Assembly: GCA_963741305.1 (NCBI GenBank)
Contig: CAVUHL010000003.1
Coordinates: 4,402,001-4,466,000 of the forward strand
DNA length: 64,000 nucleotides
Direction: 5' to 3'
Origin: DATMER01 sp963741305
GTDB taxonomy: Bacteria > Acidobacteriota > Thermoanaerobaculia > Multivoradales > UBA5704
The notes beneath the pieces were generated by a model that saw only the letters and a program-made list of their open reading frames with translations, searched no databases and was not told where the DNA came from. How positions within the stretch are numbered: position 1 is the first letter of the stretch; the number at the start of each line of letters is the position of its first letter. Both the position numbers and the translations under genes were made by a program. This document shows, one piece after another, positions 1-8,245 of this stretch.

Positions 1-1
1 G

Positions 2-1321
2 AGCCGCCGGCCCGCGGCGCTGGTCCGCCTGCGCAAGTACACGGGCGTCGAGCCCGGCTACACCCCGATGTCCGTCCTGGCCGAGCAGTTCATCCGCTCG
101 CGCATGAACCGCCCCGGCCTGATCGGCCCCTTCAAGGATGAGATCGAGAAGGACCTCCAGAACACCGAGACCTACCTCAAGGGGATCGAGGAGCTGTTCA
201 AGAAGCACAAGATTGCGGGCTACGAGCAGCCCTATGCGAAGCTGCGCGAGCAGGCCAAGGCCTACGAGGCGTTCGTGCGCAAGGAGATCGTGCCGAAGGC
301 GCGCACCGACTTCCGCCAGCCGGCCGAGCTCTATGCCTACAGCCTGCGGACGCTCGGCGTGGACATGCCGGTCGAGGAGCTGGTGAGCCGGGCGCAAGTG
401 TCGTTCCGGGAGATCCAGAACGAGATGCAGGCGCTGGCCCAGATGGTCGCGAAGGAGCGCGGCATGCAGGTCACGGACTACCGCGACGTGCTGCGCGAGC
501 TCAAAAAGACGCAGATCACGGGCGAGGCGATCCTCCCCCTCTACCAGCAGCGCATCAAGGACATGGAGCGGATCATCCGCGAGCAGGGGATCGTGAGCCT
601 GCCGGAGCGGCCGATGAAGGTGCGGCTGGCGAGCGAGGCGGAGAGCGCCGCCACCCCGGCCCCCAACATGCGCCCGCCGCGGCTGATCGGCAACACCGGC
701 GAGATGGGCGAGTTCGTGCTGCCGCTGCGCATCCCCGGCAAGCAGGGGGAGGCCAACCTGACCCTCGACGACTTCACCTACGACGCTCTCTCCTGGGCGC
801 TGACCGCGCATGAGGGCCGGCCCGGCCATGAGCTGCAGTTCGCGTCGCTGGTCGAGAAGGGAGTGTCCCGGGCGCGGATCATCTTCTCGTTCAACAGCGT
901 CAACGTGGAGGGCTGGGCCCTCTACGCCGAGGCCGAGGTCAAGCCCTACATGCCGCTCGACGCTCAGCTCGCCGCGCTGCAGAGCCGGCTCATGCGCGCG
1001 GCCCGCGCCTATCTCGATCCGGGCCTGCAATCCGGCCGCATCACCCGCGAGGAGGCCACCCGGATCCTGCGCGAAGAGGTCGGCCTCTCCGAGGGCATGG
1101 CGCTCCAGGAAGTGGAGCGCTACACGTTCCGCAGCCCTGGCCAGGCGACGTCCTACTTCTGCGGCTACACACGGCTGATGGAGCTGCGCACCGAGGCCGA
1201 GCGCGCCCTGGGGCCGAAGTTCAACCGCCAGAAGTACCACGACTTCATCCTGGCCCAGGGCATGCTGCCGCCCGCGCTCCTGAAGAAGGCCGTGATGGAG
1301 GAGTTCGTACCAGCCCAATAG
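2..1321 (+). CDS. DUF885 family putative metallopeptidase, 5'-truncated by the window edge
   Basis: The frame is open from base 2 through the first ATG at 68, so the gene starts before the window; 439 residues are visible. DUF885 proteins are usually about 550-600 residues and are regarded as zinc-peptidase-like. The visible part has the family signature HEGRPGHELQ (nt 809-838), with His and Glu ligands, followed by EGWALYAE (about nt 907-930), which normally supplies a further Glu. Helix-rich sequence surrounds both motifs. The N-terminus, and so any signal peptide, cannot be judged. The next gene begins 63 bp downstream on the same strand after a strong RNA hairpin. The family call is firm; the substrate is unknown. 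Confidence 0.88.
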   Translation, partial: SRRPAALVRLRKYTGVEPGYTPMSVLAEQFIRSRMNRPGLIGPFKDEIEKDLQNTETYLKGIEELFKKHKIAGYEQPYAKLREQAKAYEAFVRKEIVPKARTDFRQPAELYAYSLRTLGVDMPVEELVSRAQVSFREIQNEMQALAQMVAKERGMQVTDYRDVLRELKKTQITGEAILPLYQQRIKDMERIIREQGIVSLPERPMKVRLASEAESAATPAPNMRPPRLIGNTGEMGEFVLPLRIPGKQGEANLTLDDFTYDALSWALTAHEGRPGHELQFASLVEKGVSRARIIFSFNSVNVEGWALYAEAEVKPYMPLDAQLAALQSRLMRAARAYLDPGLQSGRITREEATRILREEVGLSEGMALQEVERYTFRSPGQATSYFCGYTRLMELRTEAERALGPKFNRQKYHDFILAQGMLPPALLKKAVMEEFVPAQ

Positions 1322-1349
1322 CCCCTTGCCGCAGTGCGGTATAGAATGT

Positions 1350-1379
1350 CTCCTTGCGGCAGACGGATGCCGCAAGGAG
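1350..1379 (+). promoter_or_regulatory. 12-bp hairpin that buries the Shine-Dalgarno of the SDR gene
   Basis: CTCCTTGCGGCA (1350-1361) pairs perfectly with TGCCGCAAGGAG (1368-1379) around the 6-nt loop GACGGA. The Shine-Dalgarno AAGGAGG (1374-1380) lies almost wholly in the 3' arm, 4 nt before the ATG at 1385. There is no U-run, so an intrinsic terminator is unlikely. As RNA it would hide the ribosome site; as DNA the dyad could be an operator. The pairing is seen in the sequence; the role is inferred. Confidence 0.6.
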
Positions 1380-1384
1380 GCAGC

Positions 1385-2170
1385 ATGAGCGAACGGGCAA
1401 AGACAATCTTCATCACCGGGGCCGCTTCGGGGATCGGGCGGGAGACGGCCCTGCTCTTCGCCAAGAACGGCTGGCGCATCGGCGCGGCGGACATCGACGA
1501 GGCCGGCCTGGCCAGCCTCTCGTCCGAAATCGGGCCTGACCGCTGCTGGACCGGACGGCTGGACGTCCGCAATTACTCCGAGTGGCAGGAGCGCATCCGC
1601 GAGTTCGGTGCCTGGAGCGCCTGGCACATGGACGTGCTCTTCAACTGCGCCGGCATCATGCGGATGGGCCCCTTCGGCGAGACCCCGATCCAGGAGCACG
1701 TGCGGACCGTGGAGGTCAACGTGATCGGCGTGATGAACGGCATTCACGCCTCGCTCGAGCTGCTCCGGGCGACCAAGGGCGCCCATGTGGTGAGCATGGG
1801 CTCGGCCTCGGGGATCTACGGCGTGCCGGACCTGGCCACCTACTCGGCCTCCAAGTTCTTCATCCGCGGGCTTACCGAGGCACTGAACGTGGAGCTCGAC
1901 CGCGACGGCATTACCGTCACCGACCTGATGCCGCTCTACGTGGACACCCCCATGGTGCGGAGCCAGACCTACCGCGCCGGCAGCCTGGAGACCTTCGGCG
2001 CCAGCCTGACGCCGCAGGAAATCGCCCAACTCGTCTGGGACGCCGCCCACGGCCAGAAGGTCCACTGGGTTCCGGGCGCCCTACTCAAGACCCTGAACTA
2101 CCTCGGCGGCGCGCTGCCGTTCGTCTCGCGGCCGACCATGAAGCTGGTGGACCGGCGCAAGGAGAGGTGA
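1385..2170 (+). CDS. Classical short-chain dehydrogenase/reductase (SDR)
   Basis: This 261-residue protein is a Rossmann-fold NAD(P)-dependent oxidoreductase. The cofactor motif TGAASGIG is at residues 11-18, FNCAGI (the NNAG-type motif) near 85, the catalytic Ser in SMGSASG near 138-140, and YSASK places Tyr153 and Lys157 for catalysis. An acidic residue after beta-2 (AADID) suggests an NAD(H) preference. I chose ATG 1385 because AAGGAGG precedes it; a longer frame from 1334 would run through the hairpin at 1350-1379. No membrane segment or signal peptide is visible, so it should be cytoplasmic. The substrate cannot be read from the sequence. Confidence 0.9.
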   Translation: MSERAKTIFITGAASGIGRETALLFAKNGWRIGAADIDEAGLASLSSEIGPDRCWTGRLDVRNYSEWQERIREFGAWSAWHMDVLFNCAGIMRMGPFGETPIQEHVRTVEVNVIGVMNGIHASLELLRATKGAHVVSMGSASGIYGVPDLATYSASKFFIRGLTEALNVELDRDGITVTDLMPLYVDTPMVRSQTYRAGSLETFGASLTPQEIAQLVWDAAHGQKVHWVPGALLKTLNYLGGALPFVSRPTMKLVDRRKER

Positions 2171-2241
2171 CTGGCACTGCTCTTGCTCAAATGAATGACT
2201 CCACGGCAATTCTTCTTTGTCGTACACCAGGAGGCAACATC

Positions 2242-2907
2242 ATGAGCAAAAAAATCATCCCCGCAATCGCCGCCGCCGGCCTGCTCGCGCTGACCCCGGC
2301 TTTCGCCCAGAGCCAGGGCACCACTTCGGGCACAGGCACACAGGGAACGGGCACGGCAACGCAGGGAAGCCACGACACCCACACCCATCAGGGCGACCAG
2401 GGCACGACCGGACACGAGCACGGCGCCCACGGCAGCACGGTCGACACCAAGGGAACAGCTCACGCCAATCAGGATGAGCACTTCGTCCACGAGGCCGCTG
2501 CCGGCGGCATGATGGAAGTCGAGCTCGGCCGTCTGGCGGCGGAGCGGGCGGCGAACGCCGACATCAAGGCCTTCGGGCAGCGGATGGTCACGGACCACGG
2601 CAAGGCGAACCAGGAGTTGATGAAGATCGCGACCAGCAAGGGGATCACCCTCCCCAAGGCGCTCCCGGCCGACAAGCAGCAGGAGCGCGACAAGTTCGCC
2701 CGCCTCTCCGGCGCCGAGTTCGACCGTATGTACGCGCAGCACATGGTCAAGGACCACAAAAAGACCGTGGCGGATTTCGAGAAGCAGGCTGAGAAGGGCG
2801 CCGATGAGGCCCTGCGCACTTTCGCCCAGAAGACCCTCCCCACCCTGCGCGAGCACCTGGCCCTCTCCCAGACCCTGGCCAGCAAGCAGGCCGCTCTGAA
2901 GAAGTAG
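2242..2907 (+). CDS. Exported DUF4142 (ferritin-like four-helix) protein
   Basis: The 221-residue protein starts at an ATG preceded by CAGGAGG. Residues 1-21 form a signal peptide ending in an AFA-Q-type cleavage site. A low-complexity Gly/Thr/His/Gln linker follows to about residue 72, with repeated TQGTG, DTHTHQ and HEHGAHG stretches that could bind metal. The rest is the DUF4142 helical bundle (for example MMEVELGRLAAERA, MVTDHGKAN, HMVKDHKKTVADFEKQA). DUF4142 proteins are periplasmic or surface-associated, often stress-linked, and of unknown biochemistry. The His-rich linker is longer than is common in the family. Confidence 0.88.
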   Translation: MSKKIIPAIAAAGLLALTPAFAQSQGTTSGTGTQGTGTATQGSHDTHTHQGDQGTTGHEHGAHGSTVDTKGTAHANQDEHFVHEAAAGGMMEVELGRLAAERAANADIKAFGQRMVTDHGKANQELMKIATSKGITLPKALPADKQQERDKFARLSGAEFDRMYAQHMVKDHKKTVADFEKQAEKGADEALRTFAQKTLPTLREHLALSQTLASKQAALKK

Positions 2908-2921
2908 TTAGAATCCGGGGG

Positions 2922-4013
2922 ATGCTCGACCGCGTCCCCCTTACTTATCAAACCCTGAAAGACGGCATCCAGGCTGGGCTCCACCTCGGAGCCCAGCTCT
3001 ACGCCTCCCTGAACGGCGAGGTGGTCGCCGATGGCGCCGTAGGCGACCTCACCCCGGACCATCTGATGCTGTGGCTCTCCTCTACCAAGCCGGTGGCGGC
3101 GGTCGCGATCGCCCAGATCTGGGAGCGCGGCAGGCTGGAATTGGACGATCCGGTCGCCCGGCACATCCCCGAGTTCGCAGTCAACGGCAAGGAGCGGATC
3201 ACCCTCCGCCACCTCCTCACCCATACCGCCGGCATCCGGATGCTCGACACGGGCTGGCCGCGCGAGCCGTGGGAAGCGATCATCGCCCGCATCTGCGCGA
3301 TGAAGCCGGAGCCGCGCTGGGTACCTGGCGAGAAGGCCGGCTATCACCAGGCGTCGAGCTGGTTCATCCTGGGAGAGGTGATCCGCCGGCTGGATGGCCG
3401 GCCCTTCGACCGCTACGTCCGCGAAGAGGTCTTCGAGCCGCTGGGCATGGCCGACTCCTGGGTCGGCATGCCGCGCGGCCGGTACCTCTCTTACAAGGAA
3501 GCGGGCCGGATCGGCGCCATGTGGAACATGGAGACCTCGGAGCCGCACGGATGGGATGCAGAGGAACGCTGCACGACCGTCCATCCCGGGGGGAACGGCT
3601 ACGGTCCCATGCGCGAGCTCGGCCGCTTTTACGAGATGCTGCTCGAGCGTGGCGATCGTGGTGGGCAGATCATCTCTCCGCAATCCGTGGAGGCCCTGAC
3701 CGCCCGCCACCGGGTTGGGATGATGGACAGCACCTTCAAGCACAGGATGGATTGGGGACTCGGCTTCATCCCCAATTCAGCGATGTACGGCGTCGAGACC
3801 GTCCCCTACGCCTACGGCCACCACGCCTCGCGCCGGGCCGTTGGCCACAGCGGCTACCGCTCCTCGGTCGCCTTCGCCGATCCCGAGCACGGCCTCGCGG
3901 TCGCCCTGGCCTTCAATGGAATCCCCTCCAACGATGCGCACGAGCAGCGGATCCGCGCCGTTCTCGACGCTCTCTATGAGGATCTGGAGATCCGGGCCCC
4001 CGCCTCCGGATGA
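2922..4013 (+). CDS. Serine hydrolase of the class C beta-lactamase / EstB type
   Basis: The 363-residue protein has the penicillin-binding fold. The nucleophile motif SSTK is at residues 53-56, a Tyr motif (AGYHQASSWFILGE) is near 140-150, and HSG is near 309-311 in place of KTG. The HxG third motif is usual in esterase-like and D-aminopeptidase-like members, not in true beta-lactamases. There is no signal peptide, so a cytoplasmic esterase or amidase is more likely than resistance to beta-lactams. It lies 14 bp downstream of the DUF4142 gene and may be cotranscribed with it. It converges on the Kazal gene. Confidence 0.88.
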   Translation: MLDRVPLTYQTLKDGIQAGLHLGAQLYASLNGEVVADGAVGDLTPDHLMLWLSSTKPVAAVAIAQIWERGRLELDDPVARHIPEFAVNGKERITLRHLLTHTAGIRMLDTGWPREPWEAIIARICAMKPEPRWVPGEKAGYHQASSWFILGEVIRRLDGRPFDRYVREEVFEPLGMADSWVGMPRGRYLSYKEAGRIGAMWNMETSEPHGWDAEERCTTVHPGGNGYGPMRELGRFYEMLLERGDRGGQIISPQSVEALTARHRVGMMDSTFKHRMDWGLGFIPNSAMYGVETVPYAYGHHASRRAVGHSGYRSSVAFADPEHGLAVALAFNGIPSNDAHEQRIRAVLDALYEDLEIRAPASG

Positions 4014-4039
4014 GGACGACGGGCCCGTTCAGGATTGGC

Positions 4040-4414
4040 TTAGTTCAGGGACTGAAGGAAGCTGGCGAGGTCGTTCGGCTGGGAGCTGGCGCCGCCGCCG
4101 CTGCACGCGTCCGCGGACTTCAGGGAAACGCCGGCCTGCCGCCGGGTGCAATCGTTGCCGTAGGTCTTGTTGTCACAGCCGCACACCGGGTCGTACTGCT
4201 GGGTGCAGCCTTCCGGCTTGACCACGCAGCTGCCCTGCGCGCCGGAGTTCTTCTTCGGACAGGTGCCGGCCGCAAACTCGCAGAACTCGTTCGCCGCGCA
4301 GTCGCTGTCCTTCAGGCACATCGTCTGCGCATCGGCAGGCGCCGGCTGGGCGAGGCCGATGGACAGGACCAGGACGAGTCCCAGGAAGAGGTGGGTGTAG
4401 GTTCTCTGATGCAT
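4040..4414 (-). CDS. Secreted Kazal-type protease-inhibitor domain protein
   Basis: I take the start at ATG 4414 because AAGGAGG lies 6 nt upstream. The 124-residue product begins with a signal peptide (MHQRTYTHLFLGLVL through PADAQ). After it come a four-Cys module (CLKDSDCAANEFCEF through GTCP) and then a Kazal domain with six cysteines, including GCTQQYDPVCGCDNKTYGN and ending SADAC. Kazal domains inhibit serine proteases and are well known in animals but scattered in bacteria. The C-terminal 15 residues (GGGASSQPNDLASF) are low complexity. A role against external or self proteases is inferred. Confidence 0.85.
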   Translation of the reverse strand: MHQRTYTHLFLGLVLVLSIGLAQPAPADAQTMCLKDSDCAANEFCEFAAGTCPKKNSGAQGSCVVKPEGCTQQYDPVCGCDNKTYGNDCTRRQAGVSLKSADACSGGGASSQPNDLASFLQSLN

Positions 4415-4505
4415 GACTGACCTCCTTGGGTCCATTTCAGGTTCGGCTGCACGCAGCAGCCACTTATAGCCGCGGCCCTATGGCTGCAATGCCCGTGCCC
4501 CCTCC

Positions 4506-5114
4506 TCACACGAGGAAGAAGTGCAGGCCCTGCCAGATCCACCAGATCCCGACCAAACGGAAGACCCAGAGCAGGTTACGGACGCCGAGGAGGAAGAAGT
4601 TGTGAACCGGGAAGGGGACGGCCACGGGGGACCGGCCCTGGACAAAAAGGTACCCGAAGGCTGCCAGATTGACCGTGATCCCGACGACCAGCTTGAAGAA
4701 GGCAGTGACTTCCTCAACCGGCGGCTCCACGCCGAAGGCGGCGGCGGCAAGGGCCGCCAGGAGGAGCAGGAGGGGAATGAAGATCCCGGCGCGCAAGACC
4801 CAGCGCCAGGAATCGAGGAAGGCGAAAAACTTCGCCGCGGGCTGGCGGTGGCCCGGGCAGCACCGGGCTTGGATGGAATGCAAATCCAGTGTCTCGGCTC
4901 CCTCGGCAGGTGGGACCCGGTTGCACCACACGCACTTCACCGGCAGCACCCGCTCCATGTAAAGCTGGGCGAGGAGCCGGTGGCCCACCATCAGGACCAC
5001 GCCCGCGATCAGGCTCGCCCCGATCGGCTCGGGGTGCCGCACGAAGAGGAACAGCACCACGGGGATGAAGAGGAAGAGCAGCACGCCCGTCGCTTGGACC
5101 TTGAGGGGTTGCAC
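4506..5114 (-). CDS. Polytopic membrane protein with a small Cys cluster, unknown function
   Basis: I do not recognise this 202-residue protein. It has about five hydrophobic segments (near 8-26, 31-50, 107-130, 138-160 and 172-198). A cytosolic or periplasmic loop carries CVWCNR near 62-67 and CCPGH near 86-90, which could bind zinc. The N-terminal pair of helices and the C-terminal WWIWQGLHFFLV look like a small inner-membrane protein. Its start is 22 bp from the edge of repeat array A, which therefore occupies its upstream region. It is divergent from the Rpn-type nuclease gene. Confidence 0.7.
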   Translation of the reverse strand: MQPLKVQATGVLLFLFIPVVLFLFVRHPEPIGASLIAGVVLMVGHRLLAQLYMERVLPVKCVWCNRVPPAEGAETLDLHSIQARCCPGHRQPAAKFFAFLDSWRWVLRAGIFIPLLLLLAALAAAAFGVEPPVEEVTAFFKLVVGITVNLAAFGYLFVQGRSPVAVPFPVHNFFLLGVRNLLWVFRLVGIWWIWQGLHFFLV

Positions 5115-5135
5115 GGTGGCGGATTATGGCACGGG

Positions 5136-5448
5136 GATGTACCTGAGTGACTCGGGTGTACATTCCAGCGGCCCGCGTGTACATCCGAGTGACTCGGGGA
5201 CGTACCCGAGAGGCTCGGATGTACATCCCAGCGCCTCGCGTGTACAGCCGAGTGACTCAGGGACGCACCCGAGAGGCTCGGGTATACATTTCAGCGGCTC
5301 GGATGTATACCCGAGTGACTCCGATGTACATTCCAGCGGCTCGGGTGTACATCCGAGTGACTCGGGGACGCACCTGGGAGGCCCGGATATATATCTCGCG
5401 GCTCGGATGTACATCCAAGTGACTCCGGGATCTACCCGAGCGACTCGG
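5136..5448. repeat. Array A: 15 tandem 21-bp repeats with internal dyads
   Basis: Fifteen units follow one another with no spacers; the first and thirteenth are 20 bp and the rest 21. Three unit types alternate: a, GTGTACATCC + GAGTGACTCGG; b, GGACGCACCC + GAGAGGCTCGG; c, ATGTACATTC + CAGCGGCTCGG. The order is a c a b c a b c a c a b c a b. Type a contains the dyad CCGAGT-G-ACTCGG and type b CCGAG-AGG-CTCGG. Because 21 is a multiple of three, heptapeptide frames stay open on both strands, but none has a start with a ribosome site. The array fills the divergent region between 5114 and 5510. Confidence 0.9.
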
Positions 5449-5509
5449 GGAAATGACATTCCTGACCCGTTTTACGTCTCTACAGAGGGTGTTTACAGAA
5501 AGGCACCCT

Positions 5510-6448
5510 ATGCGCCCATATGATCAGAGTTACCGTCTTCTCTTCTCCCAACCCCGCATGGTCGAGGATCTCGTCCGCGGCTTTGCCGGCGAGCCCTGGA
5601 TTGAGCAACTCGACTTCTCGACGCTGGAGAGGGTCAACGCCTCCTATGTATCGGACACACTGAAGGAACGCGAGGGCGATGTCGTCTGGCGGCTCCGGCA
5701 CCGGGACGGGAGCCCGATCTACGTCTACTTCTTGATCGAGTTCCAGTCCGAGGTCCAGAGGTTCATGGCGGTGCGCCTCCTGGCCTATGTGGCGCTCCTC
5801 TACCAGGACCTTCTGGCCCGCAAGGAGCTCACTTCCTCGGGCGAGCTCCCCCTGGTCCTGCCCATCGTCCTCTACAATGGAGAGGATCGGTGGTGGGCGC
5901 CGCTGGAGCTGTCGGAGCTGATCCAGGCTGTGCCCGAAGAGGCGCAGCCTTACGTGCCCCGGTTGCGTTACAGGCTAATCGACGAGGGGAGCTACTCCCC
6001 AGAGGAGTTGGAAGGCCGCAAGAACCTAGCTGCCGCGCTGTTCGGTCTGGAGAAGAGCCACCGGAGGGATGACCTCGAGCGATGGTCCGGACGCCTGACC
6101 GGCTGGCTGCGAAGACCTGAAGATGCCGGATTGCGTCGCGCCTTCGTCGTCTGGTTCGAAGCCGTTTTCCTGAACAGCCGCAGTCGGGAGGAGATCCCGG
6201 AGGCCCTTGGCCTGGAGGAATTTGAAACCATGCTGGCAAAACGAGTCGTCGAATGGGGTCGGGAGCTACGCGAGGAGGGGCGGCAGGAAGGGGAAGCCCA
6301 CCTGCTGCTCCGGCAGCTCGAGACGAGGTTCGGACCTCTCGAAGAGAGGACGCGGACCCGCGTTCTGTCCGCAGGAGCGGAGCGGCTGCTGGAATGGGGT
6401 GAACGCTTCGTATTTGCTGAGCGTCTGACCGACGTCTTCGGAGATTGA
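5510..6448 (+). CDS. Rpn/YhgA-type PD-(D/E)XK nuclease (putative recombination-promoting)
   Basis: The 312-residue protein matches the Rpn family of recombination-promoting nucleases, once annotated as transposases. It begins MRPYDQSYRLLFSQP, has the Asp of GDVVWRLRHRDG near residues 61-72 and the EFQSE motif near 80-84 of the nuclease core. It ends in a Glu/Arg-rich helical tail (REEGRQEGEAHLLLRQLETRFG) like the DUF4351-type C-terminus. I chose ATG 5510 over the upstream ATG at 5453, which lies just past the repeat array; GAAAGG lies a few bases upstream of 5510. RpnA-like enzymes are Ca-stimulated endonucleases in E. coli; activity here is inferred. Confidence 0.85.
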   Translation: MRPYDQSYRLLFSQPRMVEDLVRGFAGEPWIEQLDFSTLERVNASYVSDTLKEREGDVVWRLRHRDGSPIYVYFLIEFQSEVQRFMAVRLLAYVALLYQDLLARKELTSSGELPLVLPIVLYNGEDRWWAPLELSELIQAVPEEAQPYVPRLRYRLIDEGSYSPEELEGRKNLAAALFGLEKSHRRDDLERWSGRLTGWLRRPEDAGLRRAFVVWFEAVFLNSRSREEIPEALGLEEFETMLAKRVVEWGRELREEGRQEGEAHLLLRQLETRFGPLEERTRTRVLSAGAERLLEWGERFVFAERLTDVFGD

Positions 6449-6512
6449 GCCAAGGAACCCACAATCAGGAACTCTCCCTGGCTCGCGGCTTGCATTTCGA
6501 TAACCGCGAACG

Positions 6513-7364
6513 ATGGCTGTTTCGCACTTGGCGGTGTCCATACGCGGGGAGACGGGAGGAGCACCGGCGGCGCCGGGCTTTGAGAGGGTCTCCGCCGAGT
6601 TCCCTTCCGTTGGGTTCGAGCTGGGAGAGATTGAAAACCTTCCATCCCTCTCGCTCACAGCCGAGGAGTGGGAGTCTCCTTGTTTCCCCTTCTATGAGTT
6701 CGACACCCGCGTGGAGGACATGCCGCGCCTCGATCTTGCCGCGGAGCCCGGACGCCTGCCGGGGATGACCCTGGAGGTGCTCACCCGCTGCCAGCGGCTG
6801 ATCGGCCGGCGCAACGCCGCTTCCTCCAACCCGATCTTCGATCTCGTCCTGGACCGGCACCGGTCGCTCCACGATCTGGACAAGCCGCTGGTCCGCGCCG
6901 ATTGGGCCCACGCCCTGGATGTCTGGCAGTGGACGGTCCGCCTCGATCCCGAAGCGGGCTTGGCGGTCCAACTCGCGGCGCTCTTCCACGACATCGAGCG
7001 GCTGGCCTCCGAGGCCGATACCCGCGTCGAGCACCGGGCCGGCGACTACCAGGCGTTCAAGGACGAGCACGCCCGGCGCGGGGCCGAGATGGCGGACGGC
7101 GTCCTGGAGCAGGCCGGGGTCGACGCGCAGACACGGATGCAGGCGGCCCGGCTGATCGCGGGGCATGAGCGTATGCCGGACGTGCTCAACGACGCGGACG
7201 CCCTCTCCTTCTTTTCGCTGAACAGCCCCGGGTACGTGGACTACTTCGGACCCGAAGCCGCGCGGCGCAAGATCGCCTGGACCCTGGCCCGCCTCCGCCC
7301 CGATGCACGGCGACGGCTGGAGGGGGTCCGCCTGCGGCCGGACGTGGCGGAGATGCTCCCATGA
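6513..7364 (+). CDS. HD-domain protein coupled to a glycosidase gene
   Basis: The 283-residue protein has an HD-type phosphohydrolase core: WAHALDVW near 133-140, LFHDIERL near 159-166, then DEHARRGAEM and a helix with GHERMPDVLNDADAL near 225-240. The paired His-Asp residues are the metal ligands of HD enzymes. The first 85 residues do not resemble a known domain. The stop overlaps the next start as ATGA at 7361-7364, so the two proteins are likely made together. No good ribosome site precedes ATG 6513, so the start is uncertain. The substrate is unknown. Confidence 0.75.
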   Translation: MAVSHLAVSIRGETGGAPAAPGFERVSAEFPSVGFELGEIENLPSLSLTAEEWESPCFPFYEFDTRVEDMPRLDLAAEPGRLPGMTLEVLTRCQRLIGRRNAASSNPIFDLVLDRHRSLHDLDKPLVRADWAHALDVWQWTVRLDPEAGLAVQLAALFHDIERLASEADTRVEHRAGDYQAFKDEHARRGAEMADGVLEQAGVDAQTRMQAARLIAGHERMPDVLNDADALSFFSLNSPGYVDYFGPEAARRKIAWTLARLRPDARRRLEGVRLRPDVAEMLP

Positions 7365-8245
7365 TCGAAGCCGTCAAGATCTGGAACGAGCCGAACAACA
7401 TGTCCCACTGGGACTTCGAGGTGGACGAGGGATGGACCATTTTCGCCCGCATGGCCACGCTCGCGGGCGATGCCATCGCCTCCGAGCGGCCTGGCCTCCC
7501 CCGCGTCCTGGGCGGGATCTCGCCCATCGACCCCAAGTTCGTCCAGAACATGAAGGACCAGGGGGTGCTCGACCACGTGGATGCCATCGCCATCCACGGC
7601 TTCCCCCTCGACTGGAACCATTGGCAGATCCACGAGTGGCCCGATCGGCTGGCCGAAGTCCATGCCCTCACCGACCTGCCCGTCTGGGTGACGGAGGTAG
7701 GAGTTTCGACCTTTGGGGCCGAGGAGGTCCAGGAGTTCGGGCTGAAGCGGACCGCCGAGCTCCTCCTGGGCAAGGCGCCCCGCGTCCACTGGTACAGCCT
7801 GTACGACCTGCCCAAGGCCTGGCCGGCGACGACCCGGCACCGCGAAGCCGAGGGCTCGTCCTACTACCGCCACTTCTACATGGGATTGATCAAGGAGGAC
7901 GGCACCCCCAAGCTCGCCCTGAAGCACTTCGCGGATTACACGCCCGGGCTCGGCATCTGCCAGTGGTTCCACTTCGAGGACCATCGCCTCGATGACGCGG
8001 TGCGCTGGATGAAGAGGCTGGGGATCCGCCATGTCCGCACAGGGCTCTCGTGGGCCGACAGCTTCCGTCCGGACGCCGATGCCTGGTTCGACCGGCAGAT
8101 GAAGGCGCTGGAGGGCTTCGACCTGACCCTGACCTACTGCTTCACGCCCGAGCACTGCGGGGTGCGACCCCACCATACGAGCCCACCCAAGTGCGTGGAG
8201 GAATTCGCCGACTTCTGCGCCCGGATGACCCGCCGCTACGCTTGA
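7361..8245 (+). CDS. Clan GH-A glycosidase (beta-xylosidase-like) with permuted barrel order
   Basis: The 294-residue protein starts almost directly with KIWNEPN (acid/base Glu10). The nucleophile motif WVTEVG has Glu112, and the pair defines the retaining GH-A mechanism. In typical GH-A barrels the NEP strand is beta-4 and is preceded by about 130 residues. Here the segment that looks like strands 1-3 (GICQWFHFEDH, RHVRTGLSWADSFRP, LTYCFTPEH, residues about 197-294) comes last and the protein ends at ARMTRRYA. It is translationally coupled to the HD gene and its tail overlaps the convergent kinase gene by 10 bp. There is no signal peptide, so it is probably cytoplasmic. Confidence 0.8.
   Translation: MIEAVKIWNEPNNMSHWDFEVDEGWTIFARMATLAGDAIASERPGLPRVLGGISPIDPKFVQNMKDQGVLDHVDAIAIHGFPLDWNHWQIHEWPDRLAEVHALTDLPVWVTEVGVSTFGAEEVQEFGLKRTAELLLGKAPRVHWYSLYDLPKAWPATTRHREAEGSSYYRHFYMGLIKEDGTPKLALKHFADYTPGLGICQWFHFEDHRLDDAVRWMKRLGIRHVRTGLSWADSFRPDADAWFDRQMKALEGFDLTLTYCFTPEHCGVRPHHTSPPKCVEEFADFCARMTRRYA

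Noticed and set aside
5136..5448. CRISPR array
   Set aside because: Units are 21 bp, directly adjacent and variable; there are no unique spacers and no cas genes in the window.
5065..5523. Long frames on both strands through array A encoding heptapeptide repeats
   Set aside because: A 21-bp period keeps all frames open. No ribosome site or signal fits, and several frames are open at once, so coding is unlikely.
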